Source of the DNA: Sceloporus undulatus
Lineage: Eukaryota > Chordata > Lepidosauria > Squamata > Phrynosomatidae
Direction: 5' to 3'
Length of the DNA: 64,000 nt
Assembly (NCBI RefSeq): GCF_019175285.1
Contig: NC_056523.1
Location: 112,365,351-112,429,350, forward strand
Positions 27,701 to 36,959 of this stretch are shown piece after piece. The notes under the pieces are model-generated. The model saw only the letters and a program-made list of their open reading frames with translations, searched no databases and was not told the origin of the DNA. The translations under genes and the position numbers were made by a program. How positions within the stretch are numbered: the stretch's first letter is position 1; each line of letters opens with the position of its first letter.

Positions 27701-30700
27701 CTTGAAAATATTTGTGTGTGTGTGTGTAAATTCTAGAAAGCAAACCTTGATTTTGCCATTTTTAAAAGAACACCACTTTACTATGTCATTGTATATAATG
27801 GGACTTGAACAGCCATGGATTTTGGTATCCATGGGGGTCCTGGAACCAAACCCATCATATAGCATGGGGCCCATTGTACTTACCATTCAGCACAGGCTTC
27901 CATTCAGCATGGAGCAGTTTTTATTTTTATCAACATGGGAACCTCTGGTTTCTTTGCACTGTAGCTCCATCACATGACCACCATCAAATGCCAGGATGTT
28001 TTGGAAGTCTTGAGAGCCAGTGTGGCATAGTGGTTTGAGCACTGGACTATGACTCTGGAGAGCAGGGTTCATTTCCCTGCTCAGCCATGAATCCCACTGG
28101 GTGACCTTGGGCAAGTCACATTCTCAGACTCGGGGGAAGGCAATGGCAAACCTCCTCTGAACAAATCTTGCTAAGGAAATCCCATGCTAGGGTCGAAAAC
28201 AACTTGAAGACACACAACAACAACAACAACAATGGGAGTTTGATTTCAAAACATGGAAAACATCAGATAAGGAAGACTGTGCTAAAGTAACTGGTTCTTT
28301 GTTTTAAACCCTTATTTACAAATTAGTGATTATTTTGTACCTTCAAGTCATTGCTGACTTATGGCAAGTTGACAAACCTGTCACAGGGTTTACTCTGCAA
28401 GATTTCTTGAGAAGGATTTTGCCATGAACTTCCTCTGAAGCTGAGAGATCATGACTTGCCCAAGGTCACCCAGTGGGTTCCCATGACCTTACTGTTGTTA
28501 AGTCAAGTTGACTTAGACTCATGGTAATCCTATGAATGAGAGACCGCCAAGTCACTCTGTCATCAGTGGCCCTGCTCAGATCCTGCAAACTCAGGTTGGT
28601 GATAGCTGATTTTAATTTCCAAGCTGTATGTGAAAGGCTCTCATTTTGCAGCCTTGTATTGAAAGACTTGTAAACTCATTCTTTCTGTGCTAGAAAAAAA
28701 CATATAAATAGAAATTCCTGTCTAGTTAGCACCGTGCTGAGGTACCTCCCTTGACACAAACCTGAACAATTCCAGCCATCCCAGTCCAGTAGCTGATTTA
28801 TTATTTAAAAATAAATAGTTGCCTTGCTCTTGTATTTATTTTTATCTCATTTTCATTGTACCGTTTTAGAGGTTTTCTGTCTGCCTTCAGCACTGCTGCA
28901 CAGCAGAGGAGCACAGGGGATGACTGTGGCCCAGAAGAACCTAATGATGAACCAAGACACCTCTTGAATGAAAACAGTTTAGAACACAAAGCTATCAAAC
29001 TAGAAGAACAAGTTCGTATCTTAACAGTAAGTACCTTTATTGAACTGGATATTTCCTCTAAGACACCTGTGTTTCTAGGTTTCAGTGAGTGACCTAAATA
29101 CCCAGTTTCATCATCTACAATGTACAGTATTGTCAAAATATGAGATGTGAGGAATCAGATAAAGGTGTTGAAAGATATACTAATGAGTAGAGAGAGATGT
29201 GAGTAGTGAAACTTGTTTTCTTATAAGAAGTCACAGAAGTTTATAAGTTACATTTGAATGAGAAAATAATTTAGAAATGCACCTAAAACAAATGGAGATT
29301 AGACAAGAAAATCTTCAAGGGTTCAAGGGTAAAGAAGATTAAGAGGAATGTGGAAACCCTTAGAAATAATAAAGAGAATAGAACTTTGAAGAGAAGTTTG
29401 AAATTTGTCTTATCCTGGCCAAGTGGTGATCACTTCATACAAGAGGATTGCAGTTAGCTGACCTCATGGAGACTGGCTTGTACTGCATGTGATCCTATGA
29501 TACAATATGTTCACCAATAGTTTGGTTGGCAGCTGTTGGGAATTATGGGAAGACACATACATATTTCTGTCTAGAATTACAGATTTAACTATATCTTGTA
29601 CTGAATTTAGCTTTCTAACCTTTTGTAGCCATTGTGTCTACACCATTTTAATGTACACCTGTCAATATATGTAAGTATTAGGGAATGGTTGGATATTTAT
29701 CAAGTGGCTGCTCTAGCTGCACCTGCCAGATATTTATCTCATTCTTTTAAACTTGACAGGTAGCAGGAATGCCTCAGAGTTGTTTATTTTTTTCAGTGAA
29801 CGAAAAAACAGTGATAGCAGTTCCCTTCTGTCTCTCTGCCCTCTGCTAGATTATGCATGGGGGGGGGGGGGGAAGCTGCATTTACTTTTTGTTATTATTC
29901 AGCAGGCATGGTGGCAGATTAAGCCCAGAAATGATGCCATGTCAGCATTTTTCTTAAATGACCTATCCAATTGCAGTAATTTCTACAGCTAGTAAAAAAA
30001 CTTGTTCTTCTCTCAAAACAGTAGCAGAAGATTGTATTTGTCCAACAGACTGTATCATTTTCTCTTTCTCAGTGTTTGTCGCTTTATAGAACTTTCATTG
30101 CTCTGTTGCTTTGGATAATGACCATGTGTCTGACCCTGATTCTTGCTCTGTATGCAGAAACAATATCAGAAAGCAATAACAGATTCTGAAAATGTCAGGC
30201 GGAGAACACAAAAGTTTGTAGAGGATGCTAAGATTTTTGGTAAGTAAAAGGGTGCCTATGTCATACATAACTAGCTGGCTATGTAGAGTGTTTAAGGCAT
30301 TAAAATGCTGGCCTTTCAACATTTTTATTTCATGGCACTTTCCAGTGTAAATAAAATGAAACAACAAAGTATACAAACAAAGGAAAACTTCAAAATTAGC
30401 TTTAAGAGATATGAGTTAGTAATTTTTGAGTACGGTAGCTTTTCTACCAACTTCAGCAAGGCTGAAATGAACTACAGTCGGCCCTCCTTATATGCGGATT
30501 TGCCATGCGCGGATTTGAGCATATGTGCATGGCAAATCCGGGGAAATTGTCCCCAATGGTGGCGCGCATGCACACGCACCGCCATTGGGGAGAAAAGTCC
30601 CTCTCCTCCCCTCCTCCCTCCCTCCCCCTCCCCCTTCCTGCTTACCTGCTCCGTCGCTGCGCCACCGCCTCCTCTGCCGCCGCCACAGTTCAAGGGCCAG

Positions 30701-33700
30701 GTGCTGCTCATGGAGGCCAAGAGGCCTCCAGACTGCACCCAGCTCTTTCGTGGTGGCGGCGGCGAGGAGGATGAAACTAGGCCCCGTCCTCCCCGCCGCT
30801 GAGGAAGAAGGGACAGGGGCAGCCTGGAGGCCTCTTGGCCTCCAAGCTGCCCCCAACCCTTAAACTGTGGAGGTGGTGAGGATGCGGGAGGCGGTGGTGC
30901 GGCGATGGAGCAGGTGAGCAGGAGGGGGGAGGGTTGGCAGATAGGTAGATAGGAGGGAGGGAGGGAGGAATGGGAGGAGAAGGACAAATGAGACTTGAGC
31001 ATATGCGGATTTTGGCATACGCGGGGGGGTCTGGAACAGATCCCCCGCTTATACCAAGGGCCCACTGTATTATGTTAAAATACAAGTTAGCCATGGGCGT
31101 TTATCACATGAAGGAGATTGGGAGTTTAACCCGTGAATATCCCAGAAAAGGCGCATAACTACGTGAAACGATTTCACACGACATTGCACAAAACCTGCCA
31201 TTAAAGTGGTCACAAATAAGCATTAACACACATCTCTTTACTTACGGGATTTCAGCGACAATGCATTTCCGATATTACTTTATTTGCGCAATTACTTGTG
31301 ATAATCATTCGCACAATTATTTGTCATTTTTGCTTTATTTGTGGGATCCAATAAAACCTGGCCAGTTTGTCCTCTAAACACATTCACTGATTGAATTGTT
31401 CCAACTTCATTTTACGTATGAACAATTTTCAGATTGTTCATATGTAGAACTCATAATACATATGAACAATTTTGTCCACATGTTTTGTGAGTATGTCACA
31501 GTGAACCTACAAGGGCTCATGTGGCCAGAGTGAAGTAGTTTCATTCCATTAGAAAAAGCTTCCCCAGAAGATACTCTGAGAGAACAACGTCAATGGTGTA
31601 ATTCTGTTTCTTCACCACAATTACAATATCTGTAATACATATTGAGAAAGTCCCAAAATGTGTTCTTCAGTCATACTTCTTCAAGTTTTCGGTCATTCAG
31701 GTTCTAGCCGTCTTCTTCTCTCAACCCCCTGTTTCATTGCACTAAATTTCCTGGTAAACCATGTTTGCAAGGAGGCTTGATTTAAAAAAAAACAAAAAAG
31801 CAACAGTACATTGCTTTAATAAGTAGTTCTCATTTGAAAGTGAGAGCCTAGAAGACAATGAGCATCCTTTGAAACTTTTCTTAGAAAGGATATTTACTGA
31901 TGACCCTAACCAGTAAGGCTCTATATTGCTACCTGTTTGGTATCCTGGATTAGCTCATCTCTGTACACTGCAGAAGACCAGTTATGGCATATTCAGAAAT
32001 CTGAAAGCAACTCTAAAGAAACTAAGGCGGGTTACAGACGGGCAGGAGAGGACGTCTTGGAGGTGTATTTAGCTGAATGCGGAGCCTCCAGACGGCCCGC
32101 TCCGGGGGCGTGCTTCAGGTGTTGGAGCTTCCACACGGGGGGCAATGAAGACGCCTCACCTGGGTCCGTTTTGGACCCGGAGTTTCCAAACCGCCGCCTC
32201 GGAGGACGCCGCAAAAAGAGAGGCAGCTTCCGCACGGGCGGCCCAAACCGCGGCTTTTTTTTTCTTTTGCCGGCTACTGGATGCGCAGCTGCGCAGCTAC
32301 AGCGCTAAGCAGCGGCAGAAAGCCTATGTGCGCATTTAAAGCGCCCAAGCCCCTTTAAACTTTCCCCCCCGCTCTGCCCAAAAACAATGGTGGTCTCCTG
32401 CCAGCTGGTGTTGGCATCCTTGTCCACTTGCACGTTGCCAATGTCACCAGCATCATGGATGCCTCCTCTCCTTTGGTCCCCGCGCTCCTGCTGAATCTGC
32501 AATGCGCAGCCACAGCTGTCTCCGCTGCCACCGCTGTCCCCCTGCCATCTCCCCTCACCTCCTTTGTACATATGTCAATATTTACAGTTTTAGCGTTTTT
32601 TATTGTTAGGTGAAAATGGCACAGGAATGTGTGTAGGGGTACACTTTAAAGTCCAAACTTTCCAAGCAGTGCATGCGTACATGTTGCTCTAGGGTTAGGG
32701 TTAGGGTTAGGGTTACGGACGTTGCAATTAAAGCCTGACTGCAAACTGCGCATGTTCCAAGACCCCAACTCACTATGCAACGGAGCTTTTAAATGGGCAA
32801 CTTAAAGTAGCGGCGTAGCAATTCTGGTGTACCGGTGCAGCAGCTCTCATGGCTTCTTCCACTTCTCGATATGTGTCAGCATTCAGGTAGGACTGCTCCA
32901 GTTTCTGCAGTTACTCCAGTTTCTGGGACCATATAGCTATCATGTCAGCCGTCTCAGTATGAGACCAAGACATCCCCCTGCCTTTTTTTCGGGGTGCTGG
33001 TGGATGGCTGAGCCATCCTGCCTGGTGGCAAAGGGGAGCCGCCACACAGCTGTGCCAGGAGCAGCCGAACTGTGCCCTTTCCCAGGTGAGAATGGCGCAG
33101 GAATGTGTGTAGGGGGTCACTTTAAATCCCAAACTTTCCCTTTTCACTTTCTACAACCAAAACATCCGCCGGCAAAAGTTACAACTTCCCGCGGTTCTAG
33201 CAACGCATGCGCACAAGTGGCTCTAGGGTTAGGGTTACGAGGCTTAAAATGCGCCGCAGCTGTGCCACAGCTTCCACAGCTCCATGGCAGCGGACGTTGC
33301 AATTAAAGCTTGACTGCAAACCACGCATGTCCCGGGAACCCGACCCATTATGCGACGCAGCTGACACGGAGCTTTTAAACCGGCAACTTATATTTGCGGC
33401 GTAGCAATTCTGACGTATTGGTGCAGCAGCTTACAGACGGAGCTGCGCAGGTACGCATCAAATCAAAAAGAAGCGGAAAAAAGCAGCACCTTTTTAATGC
33501 CGCTTCTTCCTGCTTGGGGCGTGCGGGGGGCGTGTTCATGACGGCATTCAGGTAAAGCCCGTCTGAAGGCTCTACCTTCATGACGTCATGAGTACATCCC
33601 TTTTTGCCCGTCTGTAACCCGCCATAGCATTCACAGCTGTTCTTGAAGATGGGCAGTATTTGCTGGGCTCTGAGTAACAGTATTACAAGAACTGTCACTG

Positions 33701-34122
33701 TTGCTATCTGTCTTCTGAATTGTTACTGTCTTCTGAATTGTTACTTTTCTTGATTTTTTTATGTATCTACAGGCATCCAGAGTTTCTGCAGAGACCTGGT
33801 AGAGGTAGCAGATATCCTAGAGAAGACAACTGAGTGTGCTGAGTCTGAACAGAATGACCCAACTCTGACTCTGAAGAAGATCTATGAAGGCTTGTCTCTT
33901 ATAGAGTCCAAACTGCAAAATATATTTGCTAAGCATGGCCTGCAAAAAATGAATCCAATTGGTGGCAAATATGATCCATATGATCATGAAATAGTGTGTC
34001 ATATCCCAGCAGAGAAAATGCAACCGGGCACTGTGGCATTAGTGACTCTGGATGGCTATAAACTCCATGGCCGTACTATTAGACATGCACACGTGGGTGT
34101 GGCAGTAGAAGCACATGAATGA
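21072..34122 (+). CDS. GRPEL2: GRPEL2, mitochondrial GrpE-like nucleotide exchange factor (four exons, 229 aa)
   Basis: Matrix co-chaperone that releases ADP from mitochondrial HSP70 (HSPA9) during protein import and folding. Exons 21072-21172, 28870-29026, 30158-30239 and 33773-34122 join in frame to 229 codons plus TGA; human GRPEL2 is about 225 aa. The N-terminus is Ala/Arg-rich without acidic residues until about residue 50, as for a matrix presequence. A helical dimerisation region follows (LEHKAIKLEEQVRILTKQYQ), then DSENVRRRTQKFVEDAKIFG, QSFCRDLVEVADILEKTTEC, FAKHGLQKMNPIGGKYDPYD and the beta-domain signature GTVALVTLDGYKLHGRTIRH. GRPEL2 rather than GRPEL1 is supported by FAKHGLQKMNPIG, the ending VAVEAHE and synteny. 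The human redox cysteine appears as serine (see findings). The ATG at 21072 is followed by nine alanines. Confidence 0.96.
21412..21612. mobile_element. Foldback MITE (GCACACTGCAGAAACAATCC family)
   Basis: Left arm AGCACACTGCAGAAACAATC, right arm GGGTTGTTTCTGCACTGTGT; the interior GGGAATCCTGGGATCTGTGG and CTGCAATTCCCAGGA also pair. It lies in GRPEL2 intron 1, 240 bp from the donor. Confidence 0.75.
21604..21695. repeat. (GT)n, (CT)n and (AT)n microsatellites
   Basis: Consecutive simple repeats directly after the foldback MITE. Confidence 0.9.
21757..21985 (-). mobile_element. Sauria-type tRNA SINE
   Basis: Reverse orientation. A TTGTTGTTGTTGTGTGCCTT tail (BovB-like 3' end) is followed by the conserved CCAAGGTCACCCAGTGGGCT segment and a tRNA-like head ending near ATACCATTACACCACACTGG. 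Squamate-specific family. Confidence 0.9.
22572..22806 (-). mobile_element. Sauria-type tRNA SINE with target duplication
   Basis: Tail TTGTTGTTGTGTACCTTCAA, body CTCAAGGTCACCCAGTAGGT, head ACACTCAAACCACTACACTA. Direct repeats CTGTATATCT at 22562-22571 and 22807-22816 flank it, showing insertion into BovB. Confidence 0.92.
22833..22906. repeat. Perfect 30-bp inverted repeat, 14-nt loop
   Basis: Arm 22833-22862 (GCTATGAAAGAACTAGACAA then GATCCTAAAG) is the exact complement of 22877-22906. The sequence is from the BovB ORF, so this is a local inverted duplication of LINE sequence. Confidence 0.93.
22931..24700. other. GRPEL2 intron 1 stretch, nothing recognised
   Basis: Apart from a GA-rich patch near 23190-23230, no gene or known repeat is visible. 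Confidence 0.5.
24719..24780. repeat. (GT)n and (CTGT)n microsatellite
   Basis: Two adjoining simple repeats in GRPEL2 intron 1. Confidence 0.92.
24781..25690. other. GRPEL2 intron 1 stretch, nothing recognised
   Basis: No recognised gene, RNA or repeat. Confidence 0.45.
25690..25940. mobile_element. GC-rich repeat, unclassified
   Basis: An abrupt GC-rich block with a foldback (GTGAGGGTTGCC and GGCAACCCTCAC, about 60 bp apart) in AT-rich intron. Possibly MITE-like, as at 2747 and 49600. Confidence 0.4.
25955..26058 (+). mobile_element. 5S rRNA-derived SINE or pseudogene
   Basis: GGAAGCTAAGAAAGGTCAGC, GGTTAGTACTTGGATGAAAG, ACCACC and ACAGGTGCTTTAGG follow the 5S rRNA internal promoter region (A box, IE, C box) in order. 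The 5' third is degraded. Squamates carry 5S-headed SINEs, so this is more likely a SINE than a working 5S gene. Confidence 0.75.
26110..27400. other. GRPEL2 intron 1 stretch, nothing recognised
   Basis: AT-rich and unremarkable; a 76-codon frame at 26983-27213 has no known motif and is not called. Confidence 0.45.
27413..27599. mobile_element. hAT-type MITE
   Basis: Inverted ends CAGGGATTCTTAACCT and AGGTTAAGAACCATAG, with flanking 8-mers CTATAAAT and TGGTAAAT (a decayed duplication). Typical of small Charlie-like hAT elements. Confidence 0.75.
27647..27876 (+). mobile_element. Tigger-type MITE
   Basis: CAGTCAGCCTTCCATATCC at the start, GGGGCCCATTG at the end, TA on both sides (27645-27646, 27877-27878). 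Same family as 2117. Confidence 0.85.
28015..28235 (+). mobile_element. Sauria-type tRNA SINE
   Basis: tRNA-like head GTGGCATAGTGGTTTGAGCA with an A-box-like start and a B-box-like GGGTTCATTTCCC, the CTGGGTGACCTTGGGCAAGT body, and a BovB-like AACTTGAAGACACACAACAA tail ending in (CAA)n. Confidence 0.93.
28320..28660 (-). mobile_element. SINE fragment and BovB 3' fragment
   Basis: 28320-28490 is a reversed Sauria-type SINE body (GCCCAAGGTCACCCAGTGGG). 28490-28600 is a BovB 3' end (GACTCATGGTAATCCTATGA). Both are partial. Confidence 0.7.
28870..29026 (+). CDS. GRPEL2: GRPEL2 exon 2
   Basis: Acceptor TTTTAG ends at 28869; donor ACA|GTAAGT at 29027. It completes the split Arg and encodes GFLSAFSTAAQQRSTGDDCG through EEQVRILT, matching the FSTATQRTAGEDC region recalled for the human protein. 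Confidence 0.93.
29160..30100. other. GRPEL2 intron 2 stretch, nothing recognised
   Basis: Only a G homopolymer near 29861 stands out. Confidence 0.45.
30158..30239 (+). CDS. GRPEL2: GRPEL2 exon 3
   Basis: Acceptor TATGCAG ends at 30157; donor TTTG|GTAAGT at 30240. 27 codons plus one base: KQYQKAITDSENVRRRTQKF then VEDAKIF. It is missed by simple ORF calling because it is only 82 bases long. Confidence 0.95.
30475..31067. mobile_element. Tigger-type MITE with expanded GC-rich interior
   Basis: 593 bp. Ends CAGTCGGCCCTCCTTATATG and ACCAAGGGCCCACTG, with TA at 30473-30474 and 31068-31069. The 5' and 3' arms match the short family members, but the middle is about 350 bp of extra GC-rich, C-rich and repeated sequence. 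In GRPEL2 intron 3. Confidence 0.85.
31080..32020. other. GRPEL2 intron 3 stretch, mostly unrecognised
   Basis: The first 400 bases are AT-rich with TTTATCACATGAAGGAG and other short palindromic segments that hint at a decayed MITE. No gene is seen. Confidence 0.4.
32025..33626. mobile_element. Large TIR element (about 1.6 kb) with telomere-like repeats
   Basis: Ends GGCGGGTTACAGACGGGC and the exact complement GCCCGTCTGTAACCCGCC mark a DNA-transposon-like unit in GRPEL2 intron 3. It is GC-rich, has no recognisable transposase, and contains two related internal segments (about 32608-32850 and 33084-33440) sharing GGAATGTGTGTAGGGG, CTCTAGGGTTAGGGTTA and GACGTTGCAATTAAAGC. The target duplication is unclear; PIF/Harbinger is one possibility. 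Confidence 0.75.
32691..32716 (+). repeat. Telomere-like (TTAGGG)n stretch
   Basis: About four TTAGGG units in a row, with a shorter two-unit version at the equivalent place of the second internal segment (about 33222-33237). Confidence 0.92.
33773..34122 (+). CDS. GRPEL2: GRPEL2 exon 4 and stop
   Basis: Acceptor CTACAG ends at 33772; it completes a split Gly and runs to TGA at 34120-34122. It encodes the C-terminal helices and the beta domain that contacts the HSP70 nucleotide-binding domain. Confidence 0.96.
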
Positions 34123-34400
34123 GTTAGACTTGACAGGTAGCAGATCTGTCCACATGACTATTGCTGCTATGGCATGTCCTCTCATTATTTATTAAGCTAA
34201 GTTTGTATTATATGTTGGTCTCAGGATGGATGCCTTAACCTGGGCTTTATTTCCAAGATGTACAGTTATTTAATGTCACATTTCCTATGTTATAAATATT
34301 TTTTCAGATGTTTCTAAAATGTAATTAATCTCACCTTTTCTGTTGTCATTCTCAGGTCTGCATTAAATTCTGCAATGGGTTTGAGAGTGGAAAGGATTCT
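34123..34400 (+). other. GRPEL2: GRPEL2 3' UTR (provisional)
   Basis: AT-rich non-coding sequence after the stop. The first plausible signal is ATTAAA at 34362-34367; no AATAAA is present before the hairpin at 34421. The end is uncertain. Confidence 0.45.
34362..34367 (+). terminator. Variant polyadenylation signal ATTAAA (GRPEL2)
   Basis: ATTAAA followed by a G/T-rich GGGTTTGAGAGTGG about 15 bases on. It is a weaker variant signal, so a longer 3' UTR that includes the hairpin is possible. Confidence 0.45.
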
Positions 34401-34420
34401 AGGACATCATTATTCATTAT

Positions 34421-34654
34421 AATATTAGGGGTTGTATCCCCTGGACTGTCAAGTAGCAGAACATACAACACTAGTAGAATGTTTTCCGTTTTTCATCTGC
34501 AAGCCTCTAAATCTATTCAGAATATTAGGGGATTCTCTGAAACAAATTTGGGGAATTGTGCAGAGGAATACAGGGGAGGGGGGTAGTAGAAAACATTCTA
34601 CTAGTGTTGTATGTTCTGCTACTTGACAGTCCAGGGGATACAACCCCTAATATT
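34421..34654. mobile_element. Perfect 66-bp-arm hairpin, MITE-like
   Basis: 34421-34486 is the exact reverse complement of 34589-34654 (arms start AATATTAGGGGTTGTATCCC). The loop is 102 bases and contains another AATATTAGGGG. It lies about 55 bp after the GRPEL2 polyA signal. The transposon family is not recognised. Confidence 0.88.
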
Positions 34655-35249
34655 TCAAGCTGGGGAAGGCTGATGCTCTGCTGTACAGAGCATAGTTTGA
34701 TTGCACAAGATTTCATGTTTAATCCCTAGTATTTCTGAATGGGGTGCAAAAGACTCCTAACAGTTTCCAGAAAGCAGCTACAAGTCAATACAGACAGTAC
34801 TGAGCTCGTTGAACTCTATATAAGGCAGTTTCCTGTACTCCCAGGAAGACGTTGGAAAGGTTGAGCTTAGTTTAACAATGTAAGAGGAGTCCAAAATCCT
34901 ATGTAGTTCAGCATCCCATCTTCAGCTGTAACCAACTTGATGGGCCAGAAGAAGCACTGAAGCACTAAATATCTTGAGACACTATTTGCTAAAATGTGCT
35001 AAATAGCTTCAAACCTTTCTTCTTCTTAGAAGAGTTGTTTCAGTTCACTGACCATTTTGGTTTCTCCTTTCTGCTCCTATTGTAGTGCTAAATACCATTT
35101 TTGAATGTTGCAACCAGAACTGTATATAGTTTTACAAATGTGGTTGCAGCACAGATTTGTATAAGACATTGGGATATTGGAAGGTTATATTTTTTGTGTC
35201 TGTTTTTTTAAAAAAAATCTTTTCCTAATGATCCCCCAACAGGGATGTC

Positions 35250-35640
35250 ACCATTTTCATCCCTCCTGTATACTGGGGAATGAAGTGGATCGCTCCCATC
35301 CTTAACCCGTCCTGATCACACAAAAGTGTATCACAAATGTCACGCTTAACCAGTCATTATCCCATCAATGAAGTGGAATTGATCTGTCATTTTTCAATAA
35401 TGGAAACTTCTGTTAATGAAAAATGACAGGAGAGTTTCTCTTCACTGACAGAATAATGATGGGATAAGCGTGATGTTGGATGATAGCCTTTCATGCTATT
35501 GCAGACAATTACACTTCACTGACAAGATAATGACCAAATAAGCACAACATTGTCTGATAATCTTCACGCAATCGTGTAATAAGGACAGGAAAAGGATGTC
35601 CTTTTCCCCATGTAATAATCTCCAGTGTTAAGATTCCTTT
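35250..35640. mobile_element. Foldback region, probable old MITE
   Basis: Contains paired segments CTGTCATTTTTCA / TGAAAAATGACAG, and TCACGCTTAACCAG...CATTATCCCATC against GATGGGATAAGCGTGA. End boundaries are unclear. Confidence 0.5.
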
Positions 35641-35801
35641 CCTAACTGAATATTTGCCAGCCCAAACTTCATTGGTTTATGTATGGTTAGGGCTTTTGCC
35701 TCAGTGGGAATTGTTTTATACTTATGTACACTTAATTTCATTTGCCAATTAATGTCAGTTTTATTGGTTTAAAGATAATCCTTTGGCTCCCTTAATCTTC
35801 A

Positions 35802-36395
35802 GAATCACAGTTGGAAGAGACCAAAAGGGCTGTCCATTCCAACCCCCTGTCATTCAGGAAGACACAAAGCACTCCCAACAGATGGCCATCTTGCCTCTGT
35901 TTAAAAATCTCCAATGATTGAGCCTCCACCACATCCCAAGGCAGTATATTCCACTCTCAGACAGCTCTTACTGTCAGGATGTTCTTCCTAATGGTGGACT
36001 CTCTTTTCCTGTAATTTGAATCCATTGCTCTGTCTTCTAGTTGAAGCAGTAGAAAACAAGCTTGTTCCATTCTCAATATGACATCCCTTCAAATATTTAA
36101 ACATGGCTATCATATCACCTCTTAACCTTCACTTCCCTAGGCTGAATATTCCCAGCTCTCTAAGTCACTTCTCATAGGGCATGGCCTCCAGTTAATGACC
36201 TTGAGTAATTCGGTGTCATCTGCAAATTTACTCAACTACTGGTTATTTATTTAAAAAAAGTTAAAATGCACTGGTTCTAATACAAATCCCTGAAGGACCC
36301 AGCTGTTCACATCCCTAGTATCCTACAAACTGTCCATTTATTCCTACTCTGTACTTTCTATTCTTTAAGCAGTAACTGAATGACAAAGACCCATC
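35802..36395 (-). mobile_element. CR1 LINE 3' fragment
   Basis: CAGTTGGAAGAGACCAAAAG, CAGATGGCCATCTTGCCTCT and ACTGTCAGGATGTTCTTCCT match the CR1 3' end at 8546 and 58350 in reverse orientation. Confidence 0.88.
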
Positions 36396-36593
36396 TTCTT
36401 ATGTCATGACTGCTAAATTGACTCAAGAGACTTTGATAAGGGGCTTCATAAATGCTCAGGTACATAATGTCTGCTAGACCACCCCATCCATATATTTGTT
36501 GACACTCTCAAAAAATTTAAAAGATAATTGAAAAAGGATTTATGTTAGCAGACATTATGGGTATTTCTTTTTTTCTTTAGTAAGATTTGGGCT

Positions 36594-36812
36594 GCATCCA
36601 CATTGTAGAAGTAATCCAGGTTGACACCACTTTAACTGCCATGGCTCAATGCTGTAGAATTCTGGGAATTTTAGTTTTGTGAGATATTTAGCCTTCTCTG
36701 TCAGAGAGTTCTGGTGCCACAACAAACTACAAATCCCAGGATGCCATAGCATTGAGCCATGACAGTTAAAGTGGTGTCAGCCTAGATTATTTCTACAGTG
36801 TGGATACAGCCT
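36594..36812. mobile_element. Foldback MITE (GCTGCATCCACACTG family)
   Basis: The arms GCTGCATCCACATTGTAGAA and TTCTACAGTGTGGATACAGC pair nearly end to end across 219 bp, with TTAACTGCCATGGCTCAATG and its complement inside. Same family as 20198 and 21412. Confidence 0.85.
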
Positions 36813-36837
36813 TGGCCTTCTTTGTCAGGCATGGTTA

Positions 36838-36925
36838 AAGTCTGTCCTTCCAGATATTGTTGGGCTGTAACTCCCAGCAATCCTCATCATTGGTTGTGCT
36901 GAACGTTGGCATCCAACATCTGAAA
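36838..36925. mobile_element. Short foldback repeat
   Basis: CCAGATATTGTTGGGCTGTA and CATCCAACATCTGAAAGGC pair as in the repeat at 4319. Confidence 0.5.
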
Positions 36926-36959
36926 GGCTGCATTTTGGCCACTTTCCACAAATGTACCT

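Noticed and set aside
32691-32716. A chromosome end or ancient telomere fusion
   Set aside because: Only about four units, and the same motif recurs at the equivalent place of a repeated transposon-like segment.
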